From the NCBI RefSeq assembly GCF_033096445.1, contig NZ_AP028155.1, forward strand, positions 1,183,880 to 1,247,879: a stretch of DNA of 64,000 nt. The letters are read 5' to 3'. This DNA is from Butyricimonas faecihominis. GTDB lineage: Bacteria; Bacteroidota; Bacteroidia; Bacteroidales; Marinifilaceae. Below are positions 1 through 8,444 of this stretch, in pieces. The notes beneath the pieces were generated by a model that did no database searches, had not been told where the DNA came from, and worked only from the letters and a program-made list of their open reading frames with translations. Within the stretch, counting starts at the first letter, position 1; each line of letters begins with the position of its first letter. Both the position numbers and the translations under genes were made by a program.

Positions 1-437
1 CCATCAAGTTTATCATTCTCCTGAATGATGACATCGTCACACAAAATTTTCAAGTTTTCAAGACAACCCATAGCAACAGCTTGCTTATCCTCACCCTCAA
101 ATGAGAATGGCATTGCGACAAAGGCTATTACGTTCTCCACATTCATATCTTCACTAGACCATGCAGCACAAAGTGCATATGTACCACCTGTTTTACCACT
201 GAGTCCTGCTGTTATAATAAGAGTTTCAACCCCATTGAGAACCCCATTGAAATACTCCTCGGCTTTTGCTTCTTCTGGCAAAAGGATGTGTGTATCAGTT
301 TCTCTTCCATGCATATAAAGCGACTCCTTGTCTGTATCATAATAGACAAACTCGGCATCACCAACACCGATGCCTTGTTTTCTGATGGAGTCAGCGATAT
401 TGCCACCAGCGTTTCCAATCGCAACTATCTTTTTCAT
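1..437 (-). CDS. FtsZ/tubulin-like GTPase, 3' end outside window
   Basis: Reading the minus strand from the ATG at 435-437 gives 145 open codons to the window edge. The start MKKIVAIGNAGGN matches the first nucleotide-binding loop of FtsZ. YYDTDKESL (about residues 32-40) matches the FtsZ VNTD segment. ITAGLSGKTGGTYA (about 74-87) sits where FtsZ has the tubulin signature AGMGGGTGTG. PFSFEGEDKQAVAMGCLENL followed by IIQENDKL matches the FtsZ PFxFEG and NDxL regions. The fold call is therefore good, but the signature loop is altered (SGKTGG), so this is a divergent paralogue and not the division FtsZ. It is the third gene of a transcript starting near 1300, after a Trp-repeat protein and a 74-residue protein, with a hairpin at 460-489 just upstream. 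Its role is unknown; the neighbourhood suggests defence. Confidence 0.8.
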   Translation of the reverse strand, partial: MKKIVAIGNAGGNIADSIRKQGIGVGDAEFVYYDTDKESLYMHGRETDTHILLPEEAKAEEYFNGVLNGVETLIITAGLSGKTGGTYALCAAWSSEDMNVENVIAFVAMPFSFEGEDKQAVAMGCLENLKILCDDVIIQENDKLD

Positions 438-459
438 ATTTAATATTAAAGGTCTGCGA

Positions 460-489
460 GGGGTTCACAATAACTACATTGTAAACCCC
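460..489 (-). terminator. Intergenic hairpin before the FtsZ-like gene
   Basis: GGGGTT-C-ACAAT pairs with ATTGT-A-AACCCC around a six-base loop. It lies between the stop of the 74-residue gene and the ATG of the FtsZ-like gene. No T-run follows on the minus strand, so it may act as a partial terminator or RNA-stability element instead of a full stop. Confidence 0.45.
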
Positions 490-515
490 TGAATAACTAC
501 AAATATTGAATGCCT

Positions 516-740
516 TTACTTAGACATTGTGTAATCCAAATAGCTTGCAGTGAGCATCTGCGCTTTTTTCATATCAACTCCATACTTTGTCATGAAGGCA
601 GTAGCAATTTGTTCTCGTCCCTGCGGGTTGTTAAGTGGGTTAGATGTCGTAGGTGTAACGACTTCAACGGTCATCCCTTTTTCGACAAATACGCCATTGC
701 ATTGGCGCTTGTTTTTTGTTGTAAAATTCCAGAGTGGCAT
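516..740 (-). CDS. Small 74-residue protein, probably DUF6140-like
   Basis: A 74-residue protein beginning MPLWNFTTKNKRQCNGVFVE. It has an N-terminal beta-rich half (KRQCNGVFVEKGMTVEVVT), a SNPLNN segment, and a helical second half (AFMTKYGVDMKKAQ). This pattern resembles the short Bacteroidetes proteins called DUF6140; the assignment is from memory and the function is unknown. It follows the Trp-repeat gene by 21 bases and precedes the FtsZ-like gene, so it is very likely cotranscribed with both. No signal peptide or membrane segment is visible. Confidence 0.7.
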   Translation of the reverse strand: MPLWNFTTKNKRQCNGVFVEKGMTVEVVTPTTSNPLNNPQGREQIATAFMTKYGVDMKKAQMLTASYLDYTMSK

Positions 741-761
741 ACTAATGTAAATTAGAGTTAT

Positions 762-1274
762 TTAGATTGAGTAAATTGTTTCTTTCAGAAGTTGCTCAGC
801 CTTGTTTTCTACGAGTTTATCCCATAGTCGCGAGGTCTGTAACTTATTGAGAGGAATGTATTGTTGGTAGCGTTCCACAAACTCTTCGGCATGTTCAATA
901 TCCCAATTATCAATGATGTCGGCCCAGTCCATCATATCGACAAACTTGTCAAGTAATTTCCAATTGTTATAGATTTCATCGCGAGCCGAAAGGTTTTTCC
1001 AGTTCCATTTTTCCTTGAACTTGTTAAGATTCTCATCCGTAAGGATGTTCGCATTGCAGCACTGCGAAAAATCAGACCAGTTAATCTTGCCCGCAAATTT
1101 GGCAATACCAGTGGCTGTCCATAAGATATTTCGGTTCTGCGATAGTGTTTCCCAATCGAGTTTGTCCTGAAACTTATCGATCATCTCCATGCTCAAACTT
1201 TCGTCTGAAACTTTCTTCCAAGCCTCTGCATATAGTACGGAGGTGAGGAACTCATTGTTGGTTATCTGTCCCAT
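762..1274 (-). CDS. Trp-containing tandem-repeat protein
   Basis: A 170-residue soluble protein made largely of about four copies of a roughly 26-residue unit. The clearest units are KFQDKLDWETLSQN, KFAGKINWSDFSQC, KFKEKWNWKNLSAR and KFVDMMDWADIIDN, that is, KFxxKxxW followed by LS-like residues. Similar W-repeats occur in Bacteroidetes hypothetical proteins; I know of no assigned function. A solenoid-like helical scaffold for protein binding is plausible but inferred. It is the first gene of the transcript that continues to the 74-residue protein and the FtsZ-like GTPase. Its promoter (1303-1337) carries the same operator as the DUF262 operon upstream. Confidence 0.75.
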   Translation of the reverse strand: MGQITNNEFLTSVLYAEAWKKVSDESLSMEMIDKFQDKLDWETLSQNRNILWTATGIAKFAGKINWSDFSQCCNANILTDENLNKFKEKWNWKNLSARDEIYNNWKLLDKFVDMMDWADIIDNWDIEHAEEFVERYQQYIPLNKLQTSRLWDKLVENKAEQLLKETIYSI

Positions 1275-1302
1275 ATTTAACGATTTTGTTGTTTTGATGA
1301 TG

Positions 1303-1337
1303 CAAAGTTAGGTTTCATAACTGCCACTTTACGGCAG
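1303..1337 (-). promoter_or_regulatory. Promoter plus operator, Trp-repeat/FtsZ-like transcript
   Basis: On the minus strand TAACTTTG (1303-1310) matches the Bacteroidetes -7 box TAnnTTTG, about 30 bases upstream of the ATG at 1274. Ten bases further upstream lies an inverted repeat CTGCC-N7-GGCAG (1321-1337). The same arrangement with the same spacing occurs at 6491-6525, so this is probably an operator for the WYL regulator at 1413-2324. Confidence 0.65.
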
Positions 1338-1412
1338 CATAACAATTATTTTCAAAAAAAATCCCGATGTTTTATCGTCAACAACAGGATTTTTCAGTTA
1401 TGATTCAAATCA

Positions 1413-2324
1413 TTATTTATAAAGTTCGTTCATATCGGTAGCTATTTTTGCGAACTGATTACGAAGCTCTAATGGCTGAATCACCTCTACATCAGCTCCA
1501 TATCTTAGAAGCTCCTGGATGAAATCGAATGTTGGCCGCAGAAAAAAAGTAAACGTAGAGGAATACATTTCTGTATGTGCTTCATATTGAGTATGATGTA
1601 ACGGAAGCGAACGGAAATAGTTCTGTTGACCATTTGAAACTTTAATTTCAATGACTTCGGGTTTATCATTCGTACCAATGATAATGCCTATAACATCATT
1701 GAAGTAGCTTTCAGCATCAAATCCTTTGGGTAGATTGAACGTGCTCTCGTTCTGCTCAATAGAATGAATGCGGTCAAGTCCATAAATACGAATATTTCCA
1801 TCCCATGTACTCCGTGCAAGAAGATACCAGCGTTGTTTGAAGACCTTAACACAATACGGTTCAACTTCAAACGTAGAAGGTCGCTCTCGATGAAAGCTTT
1901 GATATGTAATTGTCAATGTGTAATTATCTCGCATTGCCTCAATTATCGGAGTAAGGAATCGCTGTCCAGAAGGGATTTGTTCAAACAGAATCCGCTGCTT
2001 CATATGATGGCTCTCATTTATGAGATTATTAACGGCAAATGTATTGATAAGCCATGTTCTAACTCCGCCTTTTTTAATGTCTTCACTATTAGCTATTTTA
2101 TAGACTTTCCCAGCCGAGCGATCACATACAATATCAATATCAAAGAGTTCTTTAATGGCATCTTTGTGCCTATGGAAAGTTCTCTCTGGTATCTCATACT
2201 CATTATTATAGTTGAGAGAACTACGAGACCAACGCCTGTTGATTTCCTCCCGAGTAATACCTTCGGAACTAAAGATTAAATCAACAAGCCAAATATAGCG
2301 ATTAAATAATTCTGATGCAGCCAT
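1413..2324 (-). CDS. WYL-domain transcriptional regulator
   Basis: A 303-residue protein. Residues about 10-75 form a winged helix-turn-helix (EGITREEINRRW, then ERTFHRHKDAIKEL). The WYL domain occupies about 130-215 and holds the family motif as QRWYLLA (residues 164-170), followed by LDRI and DVIGI-like strands; a WCX-like C-terminal extension follows. WYL proteins of this size often act as ligand-responsive repressors of phage-defence operons such as BREX and CBASS. It is the last gene of the DUF262 operon, starting three bases after the 780-residue gene, and lies just upstream of the second promoter. A shared inverted repeat in both promoters suggests autoregulation of the whole block. 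Confidence 0.88.
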   Translation of the reverse strand: MAASELFNRYIWLVDLIFSSEGITREEINRRWSRSSLNYNNEYEIPERTFHRHKDAIKELFDIDIVCDRSAGKVYKIANSEDIKKGGVRTWLINTFAVNNLINESHHMKQRILFEQIPSGQRFLTPIIEAMRDNYTLTITYQSFHRERPSTFEVEPYCVKVFKQRWYLLARSTWDGNIRIYGLDRIHSIEQNESTFNLPKGFDAESYFNDVIGIIIGTNDKPEVIEIKVSNGQQNYFRSLPLHHTQYEAHTEMYSSTFTFFLRPTFDFIQELLRYGADVEVIQPLELRNQFAKIATDMNELYK

Positions 2325-2327
2325 CGT

Positions 2328-4670
2328 TTACTCTCTTTCTATTAAATGCTCATTTTGTTCTTCAAGATAATCTTTGATAAGTGTATCTATTTCATGTTCA
2401 ATCTCATCCTCGTTCATTCCAACTGTACCAAACATAAAATTAGGATTTTTACCTTCAATAGGTTCACGTCGCTTTATCCACTTGTATGTTTCTTTATTGA
2501 TAATACCAAGGTTATAATCTTCATTCCACCAAAGAATTATATCTGGATATTCAGAATGATAGAGCCGTATATCACTTCCCCACCACAAAGCCACTGATTC
2601 ATCATCAGATACAGGCATTGCATCAATAATATACGACTTAGATTGTAAATAGGCTAGCGTATGATTACGGTTCCGATCCCAACCTGGACTATCATTTAGG
2701 CGGTCAATTCCAATTCTATCACCTGAATTTTTCCCATTTTCAGGATAGAAACACCTAGAGTTGTGATACCATCTGAATCTTAGACGACTACCTATGCTCC
2801 ATTTTAGAATGCCTTCTATTACACTAGGTTGAAGCAAGGTTTCTTTAGCTTGAATAAATTCAATCTCATTCTCGTTCTCGCATTCCAACTTCTCAATATC
2901 ATCAAGGTTATCAGACATAAGACAAGAGCGGAAAATTTTATTAAATCTGTCCCTTTGTAACCTGTCTTTGAGTGTACCTGCCGCAAAATCAAGCACACGC
3001 CAATCATTAAAGAATTGATTTTGCCTTACAACTTGTTTTGTGAACGCGCGAGCAAATGCCGAACGTTTGTGCAAAGAGCCAGCATCATCTTCCTTAAATA
3101 CTAAAGCATCACCATCATCACCAAACCATTTTTTGAAGTTTGACCATATTATTGCAAAACCAGTTTCGTCAAAGTTGTCGCCATCAACAAGGAGCGGACG
3201 CAAACGCCCATTAAGCATGGGATGCTGTTCTGCTTCACGAATCATTGCAGACAGTTCACTGTTATGAAGCAGGATTTTTGCTTTAAAGTATTCTTCGCGA
3301 AGTTGCATATTGGGTTCGTTGCCCTTTTGTTCGTGTAAAATGGCCAAACGAGGAAGGATATTGGTGGAGTAGGAAGCAAAATCATTCCTTATTCTATTTA
3401 TAAAAGCAAAGAACGATTCTTTATCACTGACAACATTTACAGAATAGTTATAAATGAAACGCTTCCATTCCTTAAACTCTTCGGAAGAGTAATCATTACC
3501 ATGAAAGGAGAGCAATCCAAATTGCAGTGCTCGCTGTGGGTATGAGGTTGGGATAGAAATAAGTTCTTTTACTATCTCAATATTCCGATGATTATGGCAA
3601 AGCTTATTTAGCAAGGAGGCGATTTCCTCAAAGTATTTTTTCACATTAGTATCGTTCAAGAAACCTCCAAAGAATTTCCAAGGCAGAAAGAAATCTTTAT
3701 TCTTGTAGTTCAGTGCCACAAGATCATCGATATATCGATATTTTTCTCCAGCACAAACGATAAGCCAATTTGAAAGAAATGCTAACAATGGAATATCGAA
3801 ATTATGGGTGGTTCGGTCCCAGAAAAGATTACTCCATTCTCGGTCTATGCAATATCTCCATTTTTCCGCAAAAGTGGAAAGCGTCTCTAGGTGAGAAGTC
3901 TCATCTTCATAAAGCGAAAAACAGCAATCGTAGTTCTCAACAACATCGTCCGGCAAGATTTTATCAATTTCAGATTTAATCCTGTCAAACTGAGACAACT
4001 TCTTGCCGCGAGAGTTCATTTTGAGATAGAGTGTCTCATTGAGATTCAGACTATTGAGATCCAAAAACTCAAAACTGATTCTATCCAGATTCTGAAATAC
4101 CTCAGGAGATTCTTTAAAGCCTGAGTCGATAGCATTCAACATATTGAGAACAGCATCTACCGTTGGGTCAAGAGCCCAATAATTTAAAAACCATCCTTGG
4201 TTGAGTATATGTTCTTTTAAATCTTCGCCTTCTTCTTTTTCTCCATACCAATTTTCTACCAGGGCAGACAAGAAATCACGCGATGCACTGCGAGTCTCAT
4301 AGTTGAATCCCGTCAGGTATCCGAATGGTACACTATGCTTTTTTTCACCATATAGTGCAAGAAGATAGAGCGTAGTGAGACGTTGTTGGCCATCGATTGG
4401 AATAAAGCATTTCTTCTTGCTGCCATCTTCCAAATCTCTTTCCTCTGAAACTCCAAATATTATACCCCAAGACAATGGTTTGCGTGAAGCCACATCGTCA
4501 AGAATATTATCTCGTATCACAGTGGCTTCGCCATCAATTCTACCTTGTGCATAATCACGTTGAATACGTGGAATATAGATGTATTCGTATTTTTCTTCTT
4601 CAAACAATATTTGAAGAGTCTTTCTTGAGTCATTCTGTGCCATTGTCTTCACAAAATTTTTTAAAATCAT
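2328..4670 (-). CDS. DUF262 (GmrSD-type) protein without HNH domain
   Basis: A 780-residue protein from the ATG at 4670; an internal ATG at 4643 is equally good and shortens the overlap with the upstream gene. The N-terminal DUF262 domain (ParB/sulfiredoxin-like fold, the GmrS-type NTPase) shows IPRIQRDYAQGR (about 33-44) and IDGQQRLTTLYLLALYG (about 92-108). The remaining 600 residues are helical with no HNH motif that I can find. DUF262 proteins are core parts of type IV restriction systems that attack modified phage DNA. It overlaps the upstream DUF262/DUF1524 gene and is followed after three bases by the WYL gene, so all three form one operon. Confidence 0.85.
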   Translation of the reverse strand: MILKNFVKTMAQNDSRKTLQILFEEEKYEYIYIPRIQRDYAQGRIDGEATVIRDNILDDVASRKPLSWGIIFGVSEERDLEDGSKKKCFIPIDGQQRLTTLYLLALYGEKKHSVPFGYLTGFNYETRSASRDFLSALVENWYGEKEEGEDLKEHILNQGWFLNYWALDPTVDAVLNMLNAIDSGFKESPEVFQNLDRISFEFLDLNSLNLNETLYLKMNSRGKKLSQFDRIKSEIDKILPDDVVENYDCCFSLYEDETSHLETLSTFAEKWRYCIDREWSNLFWDRTTHNFDIPLLAFLSNWLIVCAGEKYRYIDDLVALNYKNKDFFLPWKFFGGFLNDTNVKKYFEEIASLLNKLCHNHRNIEIVKELISIPTSYPQRALQFGLLSFHGNDYSSEEFKEWKRFIYNYSVNVVSDKESFFAFINRIRNDFASYSTNILPRLAILHEQKGNEPNMQLREEYFKAKILLHNSELSAMIREAEQHPMLNGRLRPLLVDGDNFDETGFAIIWSNFKKWFGDDGDALVFKEDDAGSLHKRSAFARAFTKQVVRQNQFFNDWRVLDFAAGTLKDRLQRDRFNKIFRSCLMSDNLDDIEKLECENENEIEFIQAKETLLQPSVIEGILKWSIGSRLRFRWYHNSRCFYPENGKNSGDRIGIDRLNDSPGWDRNRNHTLAYLQSKSYIIDAMPVSDDESVALWWGSDIRLYHSEYPDIILWWNEDYNLGIINKETYKWIKRREPIEGKNPNFMFGTVGMNEDEIEHEIDTLIKDYLEEQNEHLIERE

Positions 4671-6486
4671 TGATTGTGCTTTCTATTGCATCCGAGTATG
4701 CCTGTTGGTCGTTTTCATCCCAAAATATAAATCCTTCAGGAGATGGTGTGTGCCATTTGCTGAAAACATTGATAGTCGCAGCTGGAATGAAACTTCCCTT
4801 GGCTTGGTAAGCGTTGAGTTTGTTTCGCTTGTCAAAATAGAATTTGTTACCTATACCTTTATTGTCATGTTCTGTCAGGAGTGTAAGATTTCTAAGACGC
4901 ATTACTTCTTCTTTCTCTGCTACAAATTTGCTTACTAAACTCCTATAGTCCTCATCATGATCCAAAGCTGAAAGGTCATTTTCCGAGGCGTTTAACTTTT
5001 CATAAATCTTTTCAATCTCGTTGGGCAGATTCATTTCTTGGTATTCATTTTTTAAAACGCGAAGGCGATTTAGGAGTTCCAGCTTCTCTTTGGGATTTTG
5101 CGGTGATATATGTTCCACATTCCAGTTCACGGTATGGAATACATGGAATGGGAATCGACTTACTTTCGTTTCAGTTCCTCTTCCGGTAGACTTATCACTA
5201 TCTTGTTTCAACAGAGCACTCTTGTTGTTGATAAGCATTGCTACATTCAAGAGCAATAAAACATTGAACACCTCATTTTTGTCCTTATCAAAACGAGCCT
5301 CCATATACTTTTCGGGAATTGACTTTAAGCATTGTTCTTTCACATAGTCCACAAACTCCTTTCGGGTAGGTAGCTTTTGTTTCTTGTTTTTACTCGTAGA
5401 GAATTTATAGAACATGGCAAGAAGGTACTCGTGGAATGGAGGATAATCTTTCGGCAAATATTTCGGGAACTTACGTCCTTCAAGATAACCGATTAGATTA
5501 TAAAGCAATGGATCATGATACCACCCCGTAATAATGTAGAAACATCTTTTAAGTTCCTCCCAGTTGTTGAACATCTCCTTTTCAGAAGTGATAGATTCTT
5601 CCATAAATGAAAAAATAGGATAATCTACATTCTGAGGAATTTCTTCATGCTGTGACAAATACCAAACCTTATAGAGATAATCAATGCAACTTGACGGTTT
5701 CTTTTGGTCTCCGGCAAGGAAATACCACATTTCATCTTCCCTTAGTGTCCGCTCCATTAAATCAAGTTCCTCAGACATTGATATTTGTTTAACTTCCTTT
5801 ACTGTTTTGATTTCACCAATGTTGTGAAGAAACAAAGCCTTTATTAGCTCGCTCTCAGTAAGTGATATTTTACCGGAATTAAGGTTATTGAATAGGTCAT
5901 GTTCCATTTTATCAATCTCCTTTTCTGATAAATGGTCGCCTTCTTTCATCACATACAAGATAAAACAGCAATGATTAAGTATATTCTCTTTTAGTGTTTC
6001 CTTTTTATCCGTATTCTGATTTATCCACTCTTCTATAGCTTTTCTAGCATTGGTTAAATGCCAAATTTCACAAGATGCTTCGCAGTCGAATTCTTCTTTA
6101 TAGATTCTATCCAGTATTTTTTCTCGTTCATATTCGAGCGAATAACATTCTCCTTCGTATCCGATTGTTTTCAATATAAGATAGATAGTTGTCAGTCGCT
6201 GCTGCCCATCTATAACTCTCCATTCATGCTTCCCGTTAAGCTCAATGTGTCGCACTACAAGTGGTTGAAGGCAGTAAAAACTGCCATCTTTTTTAGCATC
6301 ATAATGGAATACATCCTCAATAAGTCGTAACACCTCCTTTTTAGTCCAGCGATATCCTCTCTGATAGGACGGAATTTTCAAGTTAAATTTTTCTCGACAT
6401 AATTCACCGACCTCAATTGGTTTAGGTTCGTGTAAGTAGCTACTAATGTTATCATTCATACAATCAGGCATATTTTGCAGTTTCAT
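4630..6486 (-). CDS. DUF262-DUF1524 (GmrSD-like) nuclease
   Basis: A 618-residue protein. The DUF262 signatures are IPSYQRGYRW (about 38-47) and VIDGQQRLTTIYLILK (about 91-106). Near residue 455 NVEHISPQNP matches the His-containing core of the DUF1524 HNH nuclease, and LRNLTLLTEHDNKGIGNKFYFDKR matches its conserved tail. This is the GmrS plus GmrD arrangement in one chain, expected to cut modified DNA with NTP. The -7 box at 6491-6498 puts transcription start at or inside the first ATG, so translation may begin at Met6 (6471) or Met10 (6459). It heads the operon with the second DUF262 protein and the WYL regulator. Pairing of two unequal DUF262 proteins suggests a hetero-complex. Confidence 0.88.
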   Translation of the reverse strand: MKLQNMPDCMNDNISSYLHEPKPIEVGELCREKFNLKIPSYQRGYRWTKKEVLRLIEDVFHYDAKKDGSFYCLQPLVVRHIELNGKHEWRVIDGQQRLTTIYLILKTIGYEGECYSLEYEREKILDRIYKEEFDCEASCEIWHLTNARKAIEEWINQNTDKKETLKENILNHCCFILYVMKEGDHLSEKEIDKMEHDLFNNLNSGKISLTESELIKALFLHNIGEIKTVKEVKQISMSEELDLMERTLREDEMWYFLAGDQKKPSSCIDYLYKVWYLSQHEEIPQNVDYPIFSFMEESITSEKEMFNNWEELKRCFYIITGWYHDPLLYNLIGYLEGRKFPKYLPKDYPPFHEYLLAMFYKFSTSKNKKQKLPTRKEFVDYVKEQCLKSIPEKYMEARFDKDKNEVFNVLLLLNVAMLINNKSALLKQDSDKSTGRGTETKVSRFPFHVFHTVNWNVEHISPQNPKEKLELLNRLRVLKNEYQEMNLPNEIEKIYEKLNASENDLSALDHDEDYRSLVSKFVAEKEEVMRLRNLTLLTEHDNKGIGNKFYFDKRNKLNAYQAKGSFIPAATINVFSKWHTPSPEGFIFWDENDQQAYSDAIESTINDFKKFCEDNGTE

Positions 6487-6490
6487 GATG

Positions 6491-6525
6491 CAAAGATAAT
6501 AATTATAACTGACACAAAACGGCAG
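6491..6525 (-). promoter_or_regulatory. Promoter plus operator of the DUF262 operon
   Basis: Minus-strand TATCTTTG (6491-6498) is a Bacteroidetes -7 box. Ten bases upstream lies CTGAC-N7-GGCAG (6509-6525), an imperfect copy of the operator at 1321-1337 (CTGCC-N7-GGCAG), placed at the same distance from the -7 box. It would overlap the -33 spacer, as expected for a repressor site. Confidence 0.65.
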
Positions 6526-6955
6526 TTACTAATGAAGTTTCAATATTGGTATAAAAATATCTGCGAGAATTATGTCGAACAAGACTAAAGAGGATTATAT
6601 TCAGCGTACATTTTCCCTCTGCTCAAAAGATTTTACCAATCATATTCGGGTGGGCTGTAAGCGAGTTTCTTCTGCAAGCCCGATGATAAACAAAATGTTT
6701 TGACTACCGGTATAAAACGAAGTCTTGGAGCGGTTGGCAAATCTTTTTGTATCGGGCGTTTTCACCAAAGAGTCTTGTGAAAGTGGAGCAACGTGTAACA
6801 TTGCGCAACCGAACAAGTCTCTTCAGAAAGAATAGAAGAAGCCGCTTACGGGATGGGTGAAAAGTATAAAGGCAAGCCATCAGAATATAACAGGCAACCA
6901 TACAAGCAAAAACAAAAGCGACCGAAGCCGCTTTGTTCATTTAGTGAGGCAGGAA
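6526..6955. other. Intergenic, no gene seen
   Basis: This 430-base stretch separates the DUF262 operon from the SSB gene. A weak inverted repeat GGGCT...AAGCCC (6652-6681) is followed by a CGATGATAAA-like stretch that resembles the CGGATTATAAA stretch after the hairpin at 8024-8043, so it may be a decayed terminator of the SSB unit. The only open frame, on the minus strand at 6704-6940, has no family features. Confidence 0.4.
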
Positions 6956-7336
6956 TTACTTCTTGCCTTTTTTCGTTTTCTTTTCAGGCTCTGCCGGAGC
7001 TTCCTCCTTGTCGGGTGTTGGGTAGAACTTGTTGGCGACCATGACGATGCGACTGTGTTTTACGCCGTCTTTGTCGATCCACTCTTCGGGTTTGAAGTAG
7101 CCCTCCACGGTCAGCAGAACGCCCTTGGTTATCTGGTTGAGTGAATCTGTGTTGGCGTTGTTGCGCCAGGCTTCCACGTTGATGAAGGCGGACACACGTT
7201 TTGTTTCCTCTCCATTCTTCTCCTGACGGCTTACTGCCAATGAGAAGCGTGCCACGCTTGCGTTTGCGAACTGACGGATTTCTGCGTCCTTACCTACGAA
7301 TCCTGATACTGCGAAATTGTTCTCAATCTGTTTCAT
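6956..7336 (-). CDS. ssb: Single-stranded DNA-binding protein
   Basis: I place the start at the ATG at 7336 (MKQIENNFAVSGFVG), giving 126 residues; the longer frame to 7465 adds residues unlike SSB. The OB-fold is clear: NFAVSGFVGKDAEIRQF, VARFSLAVSRQE, FINVEAWRNNA, KGVLLTVEGYFKPEEWIDKDG. The tail (about 105-126) is Lys/Glu/Pro-rich and lacks the DDDIPF-type acidic tip of chromosomal SSB. That is usual for the SSB copies carried by Bacteroides integrative elements, where they coat single-stranded DNA during transfer. It lies downstream of the small element genes at 8.1-9.3 kb on the same strand. Confidence 0.92.
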   Translation of the reverse strand: MKQIENNFAVSGFVGKDAEIRQFANASVARFSLAVSRQEKNGEETKRVSAFINVEAWRNNANTDSLNQITKGVLLTVEGYFKPEEWIDKDGVKHSRIVMVANKFYPTPDKEEAPAEPEKKTKKGKK

Positions 7337-8023
7337 ATTACAATGCTTTAAGTTGTTATTAAAATTATTTTTACGCTGCCAACATAAGTGAGTGCAGAAT
7401 AGGGTTGCGACAAGGATAGCAATCAAATACGCTTTATTTTTGTCAGCGCAAGCCGTCAAAACCACAGGCTCGATAAAGGAAGATTTGTGAAGCTACGCCA
7501 TTGACCAAGGCTCTTTAGCCGTGCCCGGCTGCATACTAACTTTGCAACGGAAAAATGTGTGATAACACGACCAAAAGCGGTTGTGAAACGGGTTGATGAA
7601 AAAAAATGAGCAAGGCTTCGTGAGTGGACAGCATCCGTCCGTAAATGTAAGTTTGAATAAACGCTCCGGCTGTAAGTCCAAAAGAAGAAGTATGATCGGA
7701 GAGGAACGAGTATTGTCGCCAAAAGTGGATGCCGGACAATGCCTGCATTTATATCGTAAGCCGACCAAGAGCATTCTGCCGTGGAGTGTGCCGCCCCGGA
7801 AAACAGACCGACTTGACGAACAGTCGAAAACCGCATCAGAATAGTCGCCTTCTACTTCAACGGCCGACAAGACAAGGATGCCCAAGAAGAGAAAGAAAAG
7901 CAGAAGTCCCGCTATCGCCGGACAAAGCAGCCTTGGTCGCTATTGGCGAAGTATGAACTATCGTATCTATAAAAGGTGTATTCCCGGCGTCTCCGAAATA
8001 ATACTAATTTACAAAAGGTAGTC
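7337..8023. other. Non-coding stretch upstream of ssb
   Basis: About 690 bases with overlapping open frames on both strands, none with recognisable protein features. A plus-strand TAACTTTG (7537-7544) matches a -7 box and could start a short transcript antisense to the ssb leader. I cannot assign a gene here. Confidence 0.35.
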
Positions 8024-8043
8024 AGGCTTGTTTCTACAAGCCC
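8024..8043 (-). terminator. Hairpin downstream of the small element genes
   Basis: GGCTTGT (8025-8031) pairs with ACAAGCC (8036-8042) around a TTCT loop. On the minus strand it follows the stop of the gene ending at 8145 by about 100 bases, with a short CCTTTTG tract after it. A weaker relative lies after ssb (6652-6681). Confidence 0.5.
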
Positions 8044-8144
8044 GGATTATAAAAGTCGATTGCCATTTATGGCATATTGGTCAATAACAGAAATGGCAAC
8101 ATAGAGAAACATTCTCCGTGCTGCCATTCGCCTGAAGCCTGTCA

Positions 8145-8432
8145 TCATTCCAGATATGACCAGTCGGCTATCTCCAGTTCCTGTCCACAAGGGAAATCGT
8201 CGATGGGGTCGCAAATGAACGTACCGCAGAAATTGACCACCACGCAACCGTTCTTCAATGAGGCAGGTTCCGTCCAATCATCGTCCGTATGCCGAATGTG
8301 ATACCATAGTTTCCCTTTGGGCAATGTATTGGTATCTATCCGCAGGTCTATAAATTCGCCCTCAATGGTCTTGCCATTAGCCAAAGTCAGAAGCATTGGC
8401 GTTTTGCTTTCTTGTCTATAATCGTACAGCAT
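8145..8432 (-). CDS. Small mobile-element protein, LPD28-like
   Basis: A 95-residue protein. The segment LRIDTNTLPKGKLWYHIRHTDD followed by VVVNFCGTFICDP resembles the LPD28 family (large polyvalent protein-associated domain 28), a short beta-rich module found in Bacteroides mobile elements. The identification is by remembered motif only. It is the last of four small genes on the same strand and its stop is followed by the hairpin at 8024-8043. Function unknown; the context is element maintenance or transfer. Confidence 0.7.
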   Translation of the reverse strand: MLYDYRQESKTPMLLTLANGKTIEGEFIDLRIDTNTLPKGKLWYHIRHTDDDWTEPASLKNGCVVVNFCGTFICDPIDDFPCGQELEIADWSYLE

Positions 8433-8444
8433 AATATTTTTATT

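Noticed and set aside
25-424. Open frames on both strands over the first 430 bases
   Set aside because: They are shadows of the FtsZ-like gene, which is open to the window edge in a different minus frame and has clear family motifs.
7456-7885. Several overlapping 70-130-residue frames upstream of ssb
   Set aside because: Cys/Phe/Ser-rich shadow-type translations with no family features, overlapping on both strands; treated as non-coding.
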